64,000 nucleotides of DNA from Desulfothermus sp964427155 (GCA_964427155.1 CAYRSC010000020.1:62001-126000); one strand, 5' to 3'. Positions 34,878 through 44,387 are shown, counted from the stretch's first letter. Program-made: numbers and translations. Notes: generated from the sequence alone by a model not told the origin.

Positions 34878-35747
34878 ATGAGTGAGACTTCTTGCAACAA
34901 AGAGGTAAAGGATTGTGAGAGCTGTTCCAGCAGGGCAACCTGCAAGGAAAAGGAGATAAAGGACGAAAAACTAAAAAAGACCCTGAGCAGGATAAAACAC
35001 AAGCTAGTCATCCTCTCGGGAAAGGGAGGAGTTGGTAAGAGCAGTATCGCAACCAATATTGCAGTGGGACTTTCCTTAAAAGGGAAAAAGGTGGGTCTCA
35101 TGGATGTGGACGTACACGGCCCCAGTATCCCACGGCTACTGAAACTGGAAGGTGCCAGGCCAGAGGTGGGAGGAGCAGGCATGTATCCCATAGCGTGGTC
35201 AAAAAACCTCTCTGTGATCTCCCTGGGTTTCCTCCTCCCCTCCAAAGAGGACTCTGTGATATGGAGGGGCCCTCTCAAGATGGGGCTTATAAAACAGTTT
35301 ATTGAGGATGTGGTATGGGGGATGCTGGATTACCTGGTGGTGGACTGCCCTCCAGGCACAGGGGACGAGCCCCTTTCGGTAATGCAGCTCCTGGGGCAGG
35401 ATGCCCGTGCAGTAATCGTGACTACTCCCCAGGCCGTGGCAGTGGATGATGTAAGGAGATCTGTAAACTTTTGTCGTCACACAGGCAATCCAGTGGTGGG
35501 CATCATTGAGAACATGAGTGGTTTTGTATGTCCCAATTGCGGTAAGAAGGTAGATATATTTAAAAGTGGCGGAGGAGAGAGGCTCGCCAGGGAGATGGAC
35601 GTTCCGTTTCTAGGAAAGATACCCCTTGATCCCAAATTGGTGGAGGCAGGGGATGCAGGGGATGTCTTTATAAAACACTTCCCAGAATGTGAGGCATCCA
35701 AGGCCATGGAAAAGGTCCTGGAGGCCATCTTAGCTCTGGAAAAATAA
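34878..35747 (+). CDS. Mrp/Nbp35-family iron-sulfur cluster carrier ATPase
   Basis: P-loop ATPase that binds and transfers 4Fe-4S clusters. Motifs: deviant Walker A GKGGVGKSS (residues about 49-57), MDVDVHGPS, VVDCPPGTGDE, and the C-terminal CPNC motif that bridges a cluster between subunits. The N-terminus has Cys 6, 13, 16 and 22 as in Nbp35 (CX2CX5C core). I place the start at the fourth codon of the open frame because GGAGG lies 10 bases upstream; the earlier ATG at 34869 is only one base from it. Neighbours suggest a shared metal-cluster delivery role. Confidence 0.93.
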   Translation: MSETSCNKEVKDCESCSSRATCKEKEIKDEKLKKTLSRIKHKLVILSGKGGVGKSSIATNIAVGLSLKGKKVGLMDVDVHGPSIPRLLKLEGARPEVGGAGMYPIAWSKNLSVISLGFLLPSKEDSVIWRGPLKMGLIKQFIEDVVWGMLDYLVVDCPPGTGDEPLSVMQLLGQDARAVIVTTPQAVAVDDVRRSVNFCRHTGNPVVGIIENMSGFVCPNCGKKVDIFKSGGGERLAREMDVPFLGKIPLDPKLVEAGDAGDVFIKHFPECEASKAMEKVLEAILALEK

Positions 35748-35769
35748 TAAAATGATGAGGGGATGAACG

Positions 35770-36609
35770 ATGGAAGAGACAAGATTCACCCTGTTGTGTG
35801 ATAACAATGCATCTGCCCTTTTTGGGGTACTAGGTGAACATGGATTTTCCATGCTCATAGAAAGGGGAGGAGAGAAAGTCCTCTTTGATACAGGACAGGG
35901 ATTTACCCTGGCACACAATGCCCATGTCCTTGGCGTAGATCTCAGAGAAATATCCCATGTGGTCATAAGTCATGGCCACTACGACCACACAGGGGGCCTG
36001 GAAGAGGTGCTACATCCCTCCAGGGAGATCTCCATCCATCTTCATCCCCATTGCTTTAAACCCAAATATGCCTCCCTGAGCCCCGAGGCCCAGGTATTTA
36101 TCGGGATGAAATTGTCAAAAGAATATATAGAGGGAAGGAGAGGGAGGATAAATACCATCACTGAGTTTAAGGAGGTGGTTCCTGGGATATATTTTTCTGG
36201 GGAGATAGAGCAGGAAGAAGAGTTCTCCATCAAGGACCCAAGACTCCTTGCAGAGATAGATGGAAAGATACAACCTGATCCCTTTAAAGACGATATCTCC
36301 CTCCTGGTGGAGACCCATTCAGGACCCATTGTGGTGTTAGGGTGTGCTCATGCAGGGGTGGTAAATATCCTGCGTCACTTCTCTAGGGAGACAGGTCTAA
36401 AAAAATTTCATGGGATAATCGGAGGCACCCACCTGGGATTCTTTCCCCCGGGGGATGCCCTTGATAACATATTAAAGGAAATGGAAAGGTTCTCTCTGGA
36501 ATTTATAGCCCCATGTCATTGTACTGGTCCTGTGGCCGCCGCCCATTGCCACAGGAGGTTTGGAGACAGGTTTGAATTTGTGGGCGCAGGCTGGAAAAGG
36601 ACATTTTAA
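35770..36609 (+). CDS. MBL-fold metallo-hydrolase
   Basis: Metallo-beta-lactamase-fold protein of 279 residues with the metal motif SHGHYDHTGG (about residues 70-79), LGCAHAGVVN and a C-terminal APCHCTGP. The layout matches the subfamily often annotated 7,8-dihydropterin-6-methyl-4-(beta-D-ribofuranosyl)aminobenzene-phosphate synthase-like. That name is unlikely to describe the reaction here. Clustering with NifX-like and Nbp35-like genes is common in anaerobes. The last 4 bases overlap the stop of the convergent CobD-CobQ gene. Confidence 0.85.
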   Translation: MEETRFTLLCDNNASALFGVLGEHGFSMLIERGGEKVLFDTGQGFTLAHNAHVLGVDLREISHVVISHGHYDHTGGLEEVLHPSREISIHLHPHCFKPKYASLSPEAQVFIGMKLSKEYIEGRRGRINTITEFKEVVPGIYFSGEIEQEEEFSIKDPRLLAEIDGKIQPDPFKDDISLLVETHSGPIVVLGCAHAGVVNILRHFSRETGLKKFHGIIGGTHLGFFPPGDALDNILKEMERFSLEFIAPCHCTGPVAAAHCHRRFGDRFEFVGAGWKRTF

Positions 36610-39203
36610 GAGATAAGAGAAAGTATCTTCTCCAGGTCAAGGGAGTCTCTCAGGACCTGGGCAAGTTCATCCAATTTCTTCTCTATATCAAAAATCACCT
36701 GTATGCGGGAGAGGGGAGGATACCCCTTGTTTTGTCTGAGTCTGTCCAAAAACCAGCGTCTAAATGTATCTGTATCAAATATTCCATGGAGATAGCTTCC
36801 CCAGATATACATATCTTTTCGGCCAAATCCAATTTCTTCTCCCCTTGCATTCTTCACCACTGCCACCACCGACTCCTCCACGGGATATGTCTTTCCATGG
36901 TGTATCTCATATCCCTTTAATCTTATTCCCGAAGGGATATGGAGGGCATCTGTCTGAGTCAATGTCTTTTCCCTCTCCAGTTCAGATACCAGGGGTAACA
37001 GGGAAAGCCCTTTCATGGTATCAAGTGATGACTCCAGACAATAAGGGTCATGGATTACCTCCCCCAGCATCTGAAAACCTCCGCATATCCCTATAATCTC
37101 ACATCCCCCTTTAGATGCTATCTCCTTTAATACGCCGGCGATTCCAGAAGAGAAAAGGAACTGGCAATCCGTTATAACACTCTTACTACCAGGAATTATT
37201 ATGGCATCAAAGGATTTTTCCCTTAACCCAGAGGCATCTCTTACTATCTCCACATATACATCTGGCTCCAGCAACAGGGGGTCCAGGTCTGTAAAGTTAG
37301 AGATATGAGGCAGGTCTATACATGCAATCCTTACAGGGGCATCTTGCTTTTGAGACAACTTGTCCCATCTTCCCTTAAAAGAGACAGAATCTTCCTCTGG
37401 CAATCCCAGTTCCCTTATATAGGGGACTATCCCCAGGAAAGGCTTTCCAGTCACAGAAGTGGTATATTCCAGGGCAGGCCCCAGCAATTCCTCGTCGCCC
37501 CTGAATTTATTTATTATAAGACCCTCAATCAACTCCCTCTCCCATATATTCATGAGAGAGAGGGTACCCACAAAGGATGCAAATACTCCCCCCCTATCTA
37601 TATCTCCTATCAAAAAGGTCTTGGCCCTGGCATATCTGGCCATCTCCATATTGGTTATATCGTGGGACTTCAGATTTATCTCTGCAGGACTACCTGCCCC
37701 CTCCATCACTATTACATCAAATTCCCGGGCAAGGGAATCATAGGCATCCCTCACTATGGGGAGGAGTTCCTTCTTAAATTTTATATACTCCTCCACATCC
37801 ATGTTACCCACAGGCCGACCCATGACAATCACCTGAGATCCAGTATCAGAGCTGGGTTTCAAGAGCACTGGATTCATCCTCACATCGGGCTCCAGTTTAC
37901 AGGCCTGAGCCTGAAGGACCTGGGCCCTTCCCATCTCTCCCCCATCTATTGTAACGTAAGAGTTTAAAGACATATTCTGGGCCTTAAAAGGGGCCACCCC
38001 AAGGCCCTCCTGAAGCAGGATCCGACACATCCCAGCGGCAAGTATGCTCTTGCCTGCATTGGAACATGTACCCACAAACATAATAGCTGGAGTGGAAATT
38101 GAAGTGGTGGGTCGCAGGGTAGAAAAGACCTTGTTCTTAGCCTCCACTACCTCTTTTAGGACACCTGTGAAAAATCTGTTTTCCTCCCTCCCTCTCACTG
38201 CCACCCGGATAAAATCCCTTGTAAGCCCCCTATAATTGGAACAATCCCTTATAAGTATCTTATATTCAAAGAGCCTTTGTTGAAGGAGAGGGGCATTTAT
38301 CCCCCTACTGAGAAGTTTTATAAGAAAAAAATTCGCATCTGAGGGAAACACCCTTATCCCCTCTATCTCTATGAGCCCATTGAAAAATTCCTGTTTTAAT
38401 CTCCTTACCTCTTCTGCGGCCTTTTGCTTAAATTCCCCATCCACCAAGAACCTCTCCCCACACCTCAGGGATACCAGATTAACAGACCAGGGAGGTAACA
38501 TCTCTCTTATCCGGGCAATGAGGCCCCTCTCCCCTATAAGGGCCCCTAACCTTAATCCAGGGATGGAGAAGAACTTGGTATAGGACAAAAGTACTGCCAC
38601 ATTAGGGGGTCTATCTTCATATGCCCTACCCTTTTGTGGACAAAAATCTGCAAATGCCTCATCTATCAAAAACAATGAGTGTGGATGAGAATGGGCAAGG
38701 AGATAGAGGTCCTCAAGGGGGAAAACCCCTCCTACAGGATTAGAGGGTCGTCCCAAAAATACCAGAGATGGAGAGGAAAGATATTTCTCCAGCACTTTCA
38801 CGTCCAAAGAGAAATTTTCTTCCTCCTTAAGATACACAAAGGTTATATCCTTCTTACCTATCTCACATGCCCTTTCATAGTCCACATAGGAGGGAACAGG
38901 GATAAGCGCCTTGGGGATATCAATGGCGCGGGGAAGAAGATAGAGCAATTCACTGGATCCATTGCCAAAGAGGATTTCATCTCTCTCTACTTTATATACC
39001 TCACATGCCCTGGAGATGAGTCCCTCATTATCAATGGGGGGATAATGCACCACCTCCTCATAGGCATTTTCCAGAATCTGTTTTACATACAGGGGCGGAC
39101 CCACAGGGTTTATATTGGCTGAAAAATCCAGGACCTCCACCACAGAACATCCCACACCACTGGCAAAAGAAAACACATTCCCCCCGTGACCAAATTTATC
39201 CAT
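36606..39203 (-). CDS. CobD-CobQ fusion: threonine-phosphate decarboxylase plus cobyric acid synthase
   Basis: A 865-residue fusion for cobalamin synthesis. Residues 1-360 are a HisC-fold PLP enzyme (FGHGGN start, PLP Lys 210 in SYTKFFSIPGLRLGA) matching threonine-phosphate decarboxylase CobD, which makes aminopropanol phosphate. From about 373 it is CobQ/CbiP, which amidates cobyrinic acid a,c-diamide: P-loop GTCSNAGKS, KAQNMSLNSYVT, GDIDRGGVFAS, and glutaminase Cys in IGICGGFQML. I use the ATG at 39203 (AAGGAG upstream). Earlier Met codons overlap the divergent gene and lack a site. No other cob gene is nearby. Confidence 0.93.
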   Translation of the reverse strand: MDKFGHGGNVFSFASGVGCSVVEVLDFSANINPVGPPLYVKQILENAYEEVVHYPPIDNEGLISRACEVYKVERDEILFGNGSSELLYLLPRAIDIPKALIPVPSYVDYERACEIGKKDITFVYLKEEENFSLDVKVLEKYLSSPSLVFLGRPSNPVGGVFPLEDLYLLAHSHPHSLFLIDEAFADFCPQKGRAYEDRPPNVAVLLSYTKFFSIPGLRLGALIGERGLIARIREMLPPWSVNLVSLRCGERFLVDGEFKQKAAEEVRRLKQEFFNGLIEIEGIRVFPSDANFFLIKLLSRGINAPLLQQRLFEYKILIRDCSNYRGLTRDFIRVAVRGREENRFFTGVLKEVVEAKNKVFSTLRPTTSISTPAIMFVGTCSNAGKSILAAGMCRILLQEGLGVAPFKAQNMSLNSYVTIDGGEMGRAQVLQAQACKLEPDVRMNPVLLKPSSDTGSQVIVMGRPVGNMDVEEYIKFKKELLPIVRDAYDSLAREFDVIVMEGAGSPAEINLKSHDITNMEMARYARAKTFLIGDIDRGGVFASFVGTLSLMNIWERELIEGLIINKFRGDEELLGPALEYTTSVTGKPFLGIVPYIRELGLPEEDSVSFKGRWDKLSQKQDAPVRIACIDLPHISNFTDLDPLLLEPDVYVEIVRDASGLREKSFDAIIIPGSKSVITDCQFLFSSGIAGVLKEIASKGGCEIIGICGGFQMLGEVIHDPYCLESSLDTMKGLSLLPLVSELEREKTLTQTDALHIPSGIRLKGYEIHHGKTYPVEESVVAVVKNARGEEIGFGRKDMYIWGSYLHGIFDTDTFRRWFLDRLRQNKGYPPLSRIQVIFDIEKKLDELAQVLRDSLDLEKILSLIS

Positions 39204-39284
39204 CTGTGGATACTCCTTGACTTTTTGTATAAGGTGTAGTCTAGAGAGATTCATTATGCAAGGGAATTTATGAGGAGAAGGATA

Positions 39285-40262
39285 ATGGAGCATAAAAAAA
39301 ATACCATCCTTAGATACCTATTGTGCCTCTTTGCTCTTGTCTCTGGACTTATTCTCCTGACAGATGTCTATCTCATGGCACGGGGACGTGGGGGGCTCTG
39401 TTCCACATCTGGTTGCAAGGTGGCATCCACCATGCTCTCCATCAGGGAACCCCTGCTCATCCTTGCAGGGGCATGTCTCTACCTCTTCCTCTTTCTCCTC
39501 TTTTTCTTTGAAGGAAGATATGAGAAAAAAATACTATCCCGTATCTCCTGGCTACTCATATACGCATCCCTGGCCTTTGATGGGGTCCTTATTGGACATC
39601 TAATAAAGACCCACACCCTGTGTTATCTGTGCATCTCCATGGCCATCTCCCTATTTCTCCTCTTAATATTCTATTCCCTATACAAGTCATCTCCCATGGC
39701 CCTGGCCCTAGGCACAGCAATATGGTTATCTAGCCTCTCTGCAACATATATCCTAAAACCCATCTCACCACCTCCCCCTCGCATGGAAAAGGGGATAATG
39801 ATACATATACCATCCAGAGGGGTAGCAAAGTTCAGGGCAAATCTCTTTGTGAGCCTACACTGTATTCATTGCTATCATCTCCTCTATAATCTGGCCCACC
39901 TCAAGAAAAAGAACGATGTGGAGTGGAATATCTATTTTCTGGCGAGCTCCCCAGAGGACAAAGAAAGGATAGCCCATATGCTGGCGGACAAGGACCTAAA
40001 GGAGCATCCCTTTAAGGTCATCCTGAAATACAGGGATATGGAAAAGGTGGGATCCATCCCCATTCCTCCCTATGTGGAAAAGAGGTTAAAGGCCACCCAG
40101 CTATTCTTCAAATGGAACAGGTTTCAGGGGGTTCCCCTTCTCATAGCAACATCTCCTTCCGTAAAGATGACCATTATGGGGGTGAGGGAGATTGCCAGGT
40201 TTCTGCTGGAAGAAAAGATAGTAAAAAAGTGGTATTTCTTCAGGGAAGTGCCCCGCCCTTAA
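39285..40262 (+). CDS. VKOR-domain protein fused to a thioredoxin-like domain
   Basis: Membrane disulfide-forming protein of 325 residues. The N-terminal four- or five-helix VKOR domain has the loop cysteines C39 and C44 (CSTSGC) and the quinone-side CYLC (C113, C116). After about residue 165 comes an extracytoplasmic thioredoxin-fold domain with CIHC (C193, C196) and VPLLIAT (the cis-Pro loop). Such fusions pass electrons from folding proteins to quinone. The ATG at 39285 follows GAGGAG; an earlier ATG at 39270 is weaker. It is divergent from the CobD-CobQ gene, and its 3' end overlaps the lipoprotein gene by 23 bases. Confidence 0.9.
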   Translation: MEHKKNTILRYLLCLFALVSGLILLTDVYLMARGRGGLCSTSGCKVASTMLSIREPLLILAGACLYLFLFLLFFFEGRYEKKILSRISWLLIYASLAFDGVLIGHLIKTHTLCYLCISMAISLFLLLIFYSLYKSSPMALALGTAIWLSSLSATYILKPISPPPPRMEKGIMIHIPSRGVAKFRANLFVSLHCIHCYHLLYNLAHLKKKNDVEWNIYFLASSPEDKERIAHMLADKDLKEHPFKVILKYRDMEKVGSIPIPPYVEKRLKATQLFFKWNRFQGVPLLIATSPSVKMTIMGVREIARFLLEEKIVKKWYFFREVPRP

Positions 40263-40926
40263 AGGGACGTTTCTCTTTACACAAATGAAGTCCTCTCAGA
40301 CATTGATTAATTCCCTCCTCTGCCAGCTCAATGGCCTTTACCCACCTCCCTCGCCGTCTTAAAAATTTCTTGATGGACAATAGATTCTCCATAAGGGGCC
40401 TTTGTTCCTCCTCAAATATATAGGAAGAAACAAGGGACCTTTTATGAACATCTATAAGACTCATGGAAAGTACCACCCTTGCAGGGACAAACACCCCCCA
40501 ATCACCCCCCTCTCGTTCCCTGAACTCAAGGAGTTGAGGGACCAGGATGTAATCTGCGGGGATACACGCACCTATCTTACTCCAGAACAAAATAGGATTG
40601 GATATGTTCGCCTCTTCCCTTCGGGTCAATATCTCCATACACTGCCGGGTAATATGAAGAGATAGGACATGGAGATCACATGAAGAGGTGAGTTGCTTCA
40701 TAAGATAGGCATCTAGCTTCTTGAGCTGCGAAGGAGAGGGCCTGGAGGCCCCCTTTAATAGGCACCCAGAGATCACCTCCCACGGGAGGGAGGGACAGGT
40801 AATGGGAGCCACGGCAAGGGTCTTTCCCGGCCTTATTGGAAAGGGTCCCTGTTTTGGACCACATCCGCAAATGAGTATCAGGAGAAGAAAGGACCATGCC
40901 CACAAAAAAGAACCTAAGCGTCTCAT
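40240..40926 (-). CDS. Putative lipoprotein of unknown function
   Basis: The 228-residue product has a signal peptide ending in LILICGCGPK; Cys 22 is the likely lipidated residue although position -2 (Cys) is not standard. The body (FSIxxAPADYILVPQLLEFRE-like pattern, SLIDVHKRSLVSSYIFEEEQ) resembles peptidoglycan-associated or GNA1162-type outer membrane lipoproteins only loosely. I do not recognise the family. It is the last gene of the 17-gene minus-strand run: its ATG overlaps the hisB stop (ATGA), and it converges on the VKOR gene. Confidence 0.7.
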   Translation of the reverse strand: MRRLGSFLWAWSFLLLILICGCGPKQGPFPIRPGKTLAVAPITCPSLPWEVISGCLLKGASRPSPSQLKKLDAYLMKQLTSSCDLHVLSLHITRQCMEILTRREEANISNPILFWSKIGACIPADYILVPQLLEFREREGGDWGVFVPARVVLSMSLIDVHKRSLVSSYIFEEEQRPLMENLLSIKKFLRRRGRWVKAIELAEEGINQCLRGLHLCKEKRPFKGGALP

Positions 40927-41510
40927 TCCACCATCCCCTTTGTACTTGCCACCCCATCTCCCATGGGACTAAGGGCCCTTCTCAGGGCAATCCCAAGGGC
41001 CTTAAAGGCCGCTTCTATAAGGTGGTGACCATTTTTACCATAGACAAAGCCAATATGAAGATTCATTCCTCCCCTGGTGGAAAAGGACTTAAAAAATTCC
41101 CTCCAGACATCTCTCTCTTCTCCAAATATCAACCACGGGAGGATCTCGTCATTGTTATACACCAGATATGGTCTCCCAGACAGGTCCACCACCACCTCCA
41201 CCAAAGACTCATCCATGGGGACCTTTGCCCACCCCATACGGGAGATGCCTTTTTTTTCTCCCAAAGACCCTCTAAAGGCATCTCCTAGACACAGACCAAT
41301 ATCCTCAATAAGGTGATGGGCATCCACATCTATGTCTCCACTGGCACGCACCTTAAGGTAAAACCGCCCCCAGAATCCCAGGAGGGTAAGCAGGTGGTCC
41401 AGATAGGGCAGAGAGGTGGAGACATCCACCTCCCCCTCTCCCTGAACATCAAACTCCATTACAATCTGGGTCTCAGTGGTATTACGAGTGATCTTTATCC
41501 TCTTCTCCAT
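40923..41510 (-). CDS. hisB: Imidazoleglycerol-phosphate dehydratase
   Basis: Manganese enzyme of histidine synthesis that converts imidazole-glycerol phosphate to imidazole-acetol phosphate. The 195-residue length is standard. Metal ligands are present: FYLDH-type PYLDHLLT, DVDAHHLIEDIG, and the C-terminal GKNGHHLIEAAFKA. The ATG at 41510 has GGAGAGGTGG directly upstream and overlaps the tatC 3' end by 29 bases; a longer in-frame reading lacks support. No other his gene is adjacent. Confidence 0.95.
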   Translation of the reverse strand: MEKRIKITRNTTETQIVMEFDVQGEGEVDVSTSLPYLDHLLTLLGFWGRFYLKVRASGDIDVDAHHLIEDIGLCLGDAFRGSLGEKKGISRMGWAKVPMDESLVEVVVDLSGRPYLVYNNDEILPWLIFGEERDVWREFFKSFSTRGGMNLHIGFVYGKNGHHLIEAAFKALGIALRRALSPMGDGVASTKGMVE

Positions 41511-42408
41511 CCACCTCTCCTTCAATTTCACCCATTTTCTCTCTTGTACCCTCCACCTCAGCCATCTCCTCCTTCTCTCGCTGAGGGGAAGCGTCCTTCC
41601 TTGATCCTTTCTTCTCCTTCTTCCCAAAGATATAAGCTATCCATATCCCCACCTCATATAAGATTACCAGAGGTCCTGCCATGAGACACTGGGTCATGGC
41701 ATCAGGTGGGGTGAGTACAGCGCCAACGATAAAGGCTATAAGGATGGCATATTTTCTAAAACGTCTCAGTGTGGATGCTGTAACCAGCCCCAACCTCGCA
41801 AGAAAAAATACCACAATGGGCAACTCAAACACTATTCCAAAGGCCAAAAGGAGCCTCACTGCAAAGGCAAGGCCCTCTTTCATGCTTATCATGGGACTAA
41901 TATGGACATTTGCAAAACCAAGAAAGAACTTATAGGCAAAGGGAAAGATAATAAAATAACCAAACATTCCACCCAGGAGAAACAATATCGCTGAACATAG
42001 GGCAATGGGGACAATAAACCTTCGTTCTTCTGGATAAAGTCCTGGTTTTACAAAGAGCCATATCTGATAAAAGGTATATGGAAGAGTAATGAAAAATCCA
42101 GATATAAATGCAGTCTTCAAATACACAAAAAATGCCTCATGGGGGGAGGTATAGATCATGGTACAGTGTGGGGGGAGGGACCTGAATAGAGGTAACATGA
42201 GATAATTAAATATCTCCTTGGAGAGGGGAACACAGCAAAGCATCCCCACAAAGATTACAACAATACTCCTGATGAGCCTCTTTCTCAGCTCCTCCAGGTG
42301 TTCAAGGAGGCTCATCTCCGCCACTTCCTCCTCCCCTCCAGAGGTAGAGGCATCCACTTCCTCTGGGTTCTCCACCTTCCTCTCAGAGGTATTCTCTTCC
42401 ATATTCAC
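41482..42408 (-). CDS. tatC: Twin-arginine translocase subunit TatC
   Basis: Multi-spanning core of the Tat protein export system, which recognises twin-arginine signals of folded, cofactor-bearing proteins. The N-terminal cytoplasmic segment contains SLLEHLEELRKRLIRS, the TatC hallmark. Six hydrophobic helices follow, with FFVYLKTAFISGFFITLPY and a PEERRF loop. Residues about 255-308 form an unusually long, charged C-terminal tail (KKEKKGSRKD, then Glu-rich). It follows tatB in the same operon, as is usual. Confidence 0.95.
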   Translation of the reverse strand: MNMEENTSERKVENPEEVDASTSGGEEEVAEMSLLEHLEELRKRLIRSIVVIFVGMLCCVPLSKEIFNYLMLPLFRSLPPHCTMIYTSPHEAFFVYLKTAFISGFFITLPYTFYQIWLFVKPGLYPEERRFIVPIALCSAILFLLGGMFGYFIIFPFAYKFFLGFANVHISPMISMKEGLAFAVRLLLAFGIVFELPIVVFFLARLGLVTASTLRRFRKYAILIAFIVGAVLTPPDAMTQCLMAGPLVILYEVGIWIAYIFGKKEKKGSRKDASPQREKEEMAEVEGTREKMGEIEGEVDGEEDKDHS

Positions 42409-42431
42409 CTATCCTTATCCCTTGGTTTGTC

Positions 42432-42803
42432 TTAATTATCTGTCTCTGAAGCCTCAGGGGACCTTGTCTCCTCCTGTGATACAACCCTTTCAGAAAACTT
42501 ATTTCCCTCCTTTTCTTGGCCTATCTTCTGCGGTTGTGGAGGCTCCTCCTTTTGTGCAGAGGTCTTCTCAGAGGTGGCATCTCTCTTTTCCACTGTCTCT
42601 GGCGGTCTCACAGGCCTCTGCTGTTCCATATCTGCCAGTTGCACCTCCAGGTCTATCTGCCTCTTCACATCAGAGGTAACCTTTCTAAACTCTGCAAGCC
42701 CCTTTCCAAGGGCCCTGGCTATCTCTGGCAATTTTGAAGGACCAATAACCAGAAGTGCAATGAGCAAAATCACCAGTATCTCTGAAGTCCCTATTCCAAA
42801 CAT
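42432..42803 (-). CDS. tatB: Twin-arginine translocase TatA/TatB-family protein
   Basis: Single-helix Tat protein of 123 residues. MFGIGTSEILVILLIALLVI is followed by GPSKLPEIARALGKGLAEFRK, the hinge and amphipathic helix of the TatA/TatB family. The Glu in the membrane helix (residue 8) and the long Glu/Pro/Lys-rich tail favour TatB over TatA. It precedes tatC by 23 bases. A separate TatA is not in the window. Confidence 0.88.
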   Translation of the reverse strand: MFGIGTSEILVILLIALLVIGPSKLPEIARALGKGLAEFRKVTSDVKRQIDLEVQLADMEQQRPVRPPETVEKRDATSEKTSAQKEEPPQPQKIGQEKEGNKFSERVVSQEETRSPEASETDN

Positions 42804-42839
42804 GGCCTAACCCCCCGTCTAGTTTCCCCAGAAGCACCA

Positions 42840-44387
42840 CTATTCCCACTCAATGGTACTTGGGGGTTTTGAAGATATATCATAAACAACCCTATTTACT
42901 CCCTTTACCTCGTTTATTATCCTTCCGGAGATGCGAGAAAGCACTTCAGAGGGAAGTCTGGTCCAATCTGCAGTCATGGCGTCAAGGCTGTCCACCACCC
43001 TTAGGGCAATCACATTCTCATATGTCCTCTCATCCCCCATAACCCCCACGGTCTTAAGGGGCAAGAGTACAGCAAAACCCTGCCACACCTTATAATACCA
43101 GCCTGAATCCTTTAGCTCTTCCTCCACTATCTTGTCCGCCTCCCTGAGGATTGACAGCCGCTGTGGGGTAACCTCTCCAATAATCCTGATGGCCAGACCA
43201 GGTCCAGGAAAGGGGTGTCTCCACACCAGAAAATCCGGGATTCCAAGCTGGGAAGCCAACCTCCTCACCTCATCTTTAAATAACTCTCTGAGGGGTTCAA
43301 TGAGCTTGAGATTCATCTTCTCTGGAAGACCCCCCACATTATGATGACTCTTTATCACCGCAGAGGGGCCCTTAAAGGAAACACTCTCTATCACGTCTGG
43401 ATATAAAGTACCCTGGGCCAGAAATTTCACCCCGGGGATGGACCTTGCTTCCCCCTCAAACACCTCAATAAAGGTATTGCCTATTATCTTCCTCTTCTCC
43501 TCTGGGTCCACCACCCCCTTTAACCTGGAGAGAAATGTGTGAGAGGCATCCACATATCTGAGGTTAAGGTCAAAGTGCTCTGTGAGATAGTGCACCACCT
43601 CCTTTCCCTCTCCCTGTCTTAAAAGACCATTATCCACAAATATGCAGTGGAGCCTCTTTCCTATGGCCTTATTGAGGAGTACCGCCACCACAGTGGAATC
43701 AATCCCTCCACTTATACCACATACCACCTGTGAATCTCCTACCCTCTCTCTTACCTCCGAGATGGTGGAGGACACAAAGGAGGCCATGGTCCAGGAAGGG
43801 GTGAGGCGTGCTATATCAAATAAAAAATTACGTATTATCTTTTCTCCTCCGGTGGTATGCACCACCTCAGGATGAAACTGGAGGGCATATATCCCCCTGG
43901 ACACATCCTCCATGGCCGCAACCTCAATATTGTCTGTCCGGGCCACCACTGAAAAACCCTGTGGCACAGAGAGGACCTTATCTCCATGGGACATCCACAC
44001 AACAACCCTGCCCTCTTCTGCCACATCCCTGAAGAGTATGCTATCCTTTAAAAGATACAGCACAGAGCGTCCATACTCCCTGTCCCTGGAGGGTACCACC
44101 TCTCCCCCTAGCTTCTTTGCAATAAGTTGCATCCCATAACATATCCCCAGGATTGGGACTCCCATATTAAAAACTCTTTCATCCACATCAGGGGCATCCT
44201 CCTCACACACACTTGCCGGTCCTCCAGAAAACACAAGGGCACAGGGACGCATCTGGACCAATTCCTCAAATGGGATATCACAGGGATGTATCTCAGAATA
44301 TACCCCTGCCTCCCTTATCCTTCTGGCAATCAACTGGGTGTACTGAGAACCAAAATCCAGGATTACCACCCGTTGTTTTATCTGCAT
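42840..44387 (-). CDS. guaA: GMP synthase (glutamine-hydrolysing)
   Basis: Converts XMP to GMP with glutamine and ATP. The 515-residue protein has an N-terminal class I glutaminase (ILDFGSQYTQLIARR, nucleophile Cys in ILGICYGMQL, FHPEVVHT) and a C-terminal ATP pyrophosphatase with the PP-loop GISGGIDST. The dimerisation domain ends with RVVYDISSKPPSTIEWE as in GuaA enzymes. The ATG at 44387 follows GAGGAG. It lies 28 bases after guaB. Confidence 0.97.
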   Translation of the reverse strand: MQIKQRVVILDFGSQYTQLIARRIREAGVYSEIHPCDIPFEELVQMRPCALVFSGGPASVCEEDAPDVDERVFNMGVPILGICYGMQLIAKKLGGEVVPSRDREYGRSVLYLLKDSILFRDVAEEGRVVVWMSHGDKVLSVPQGFSVVARTDNIEVAAMEDVSRGIYALQFHPEVVHTTGGEKIIRNFLFDIARLTPSWTMASFVSSTISEVRERVGDSQVVCGISGGIDSTVVAVLLNKAIGKRLHCIFVDNGLLRQGEGKEVVHYLTEHFDLNLRYVDASHTFLSRLKGVVDPEEKRKIIGNTFIEVFEGEARSIPGVKFLAQGTLYPDVIESVSFKGPSAVIKSHHNVGGLPEKMNLKLIEPLRELFKDEVRRLASQLGIPDFLVWRHPFPGPGLAIRIIGEVTPQRLSILREADKIVEEELKDSGWYYKVWQGFAVLLPLKTVGVMGDERTYENVIALRVVDSLDAMTADWTRLPSEVLSRISGRIINEVKGVNRVVYDISSKPPSTIEWE

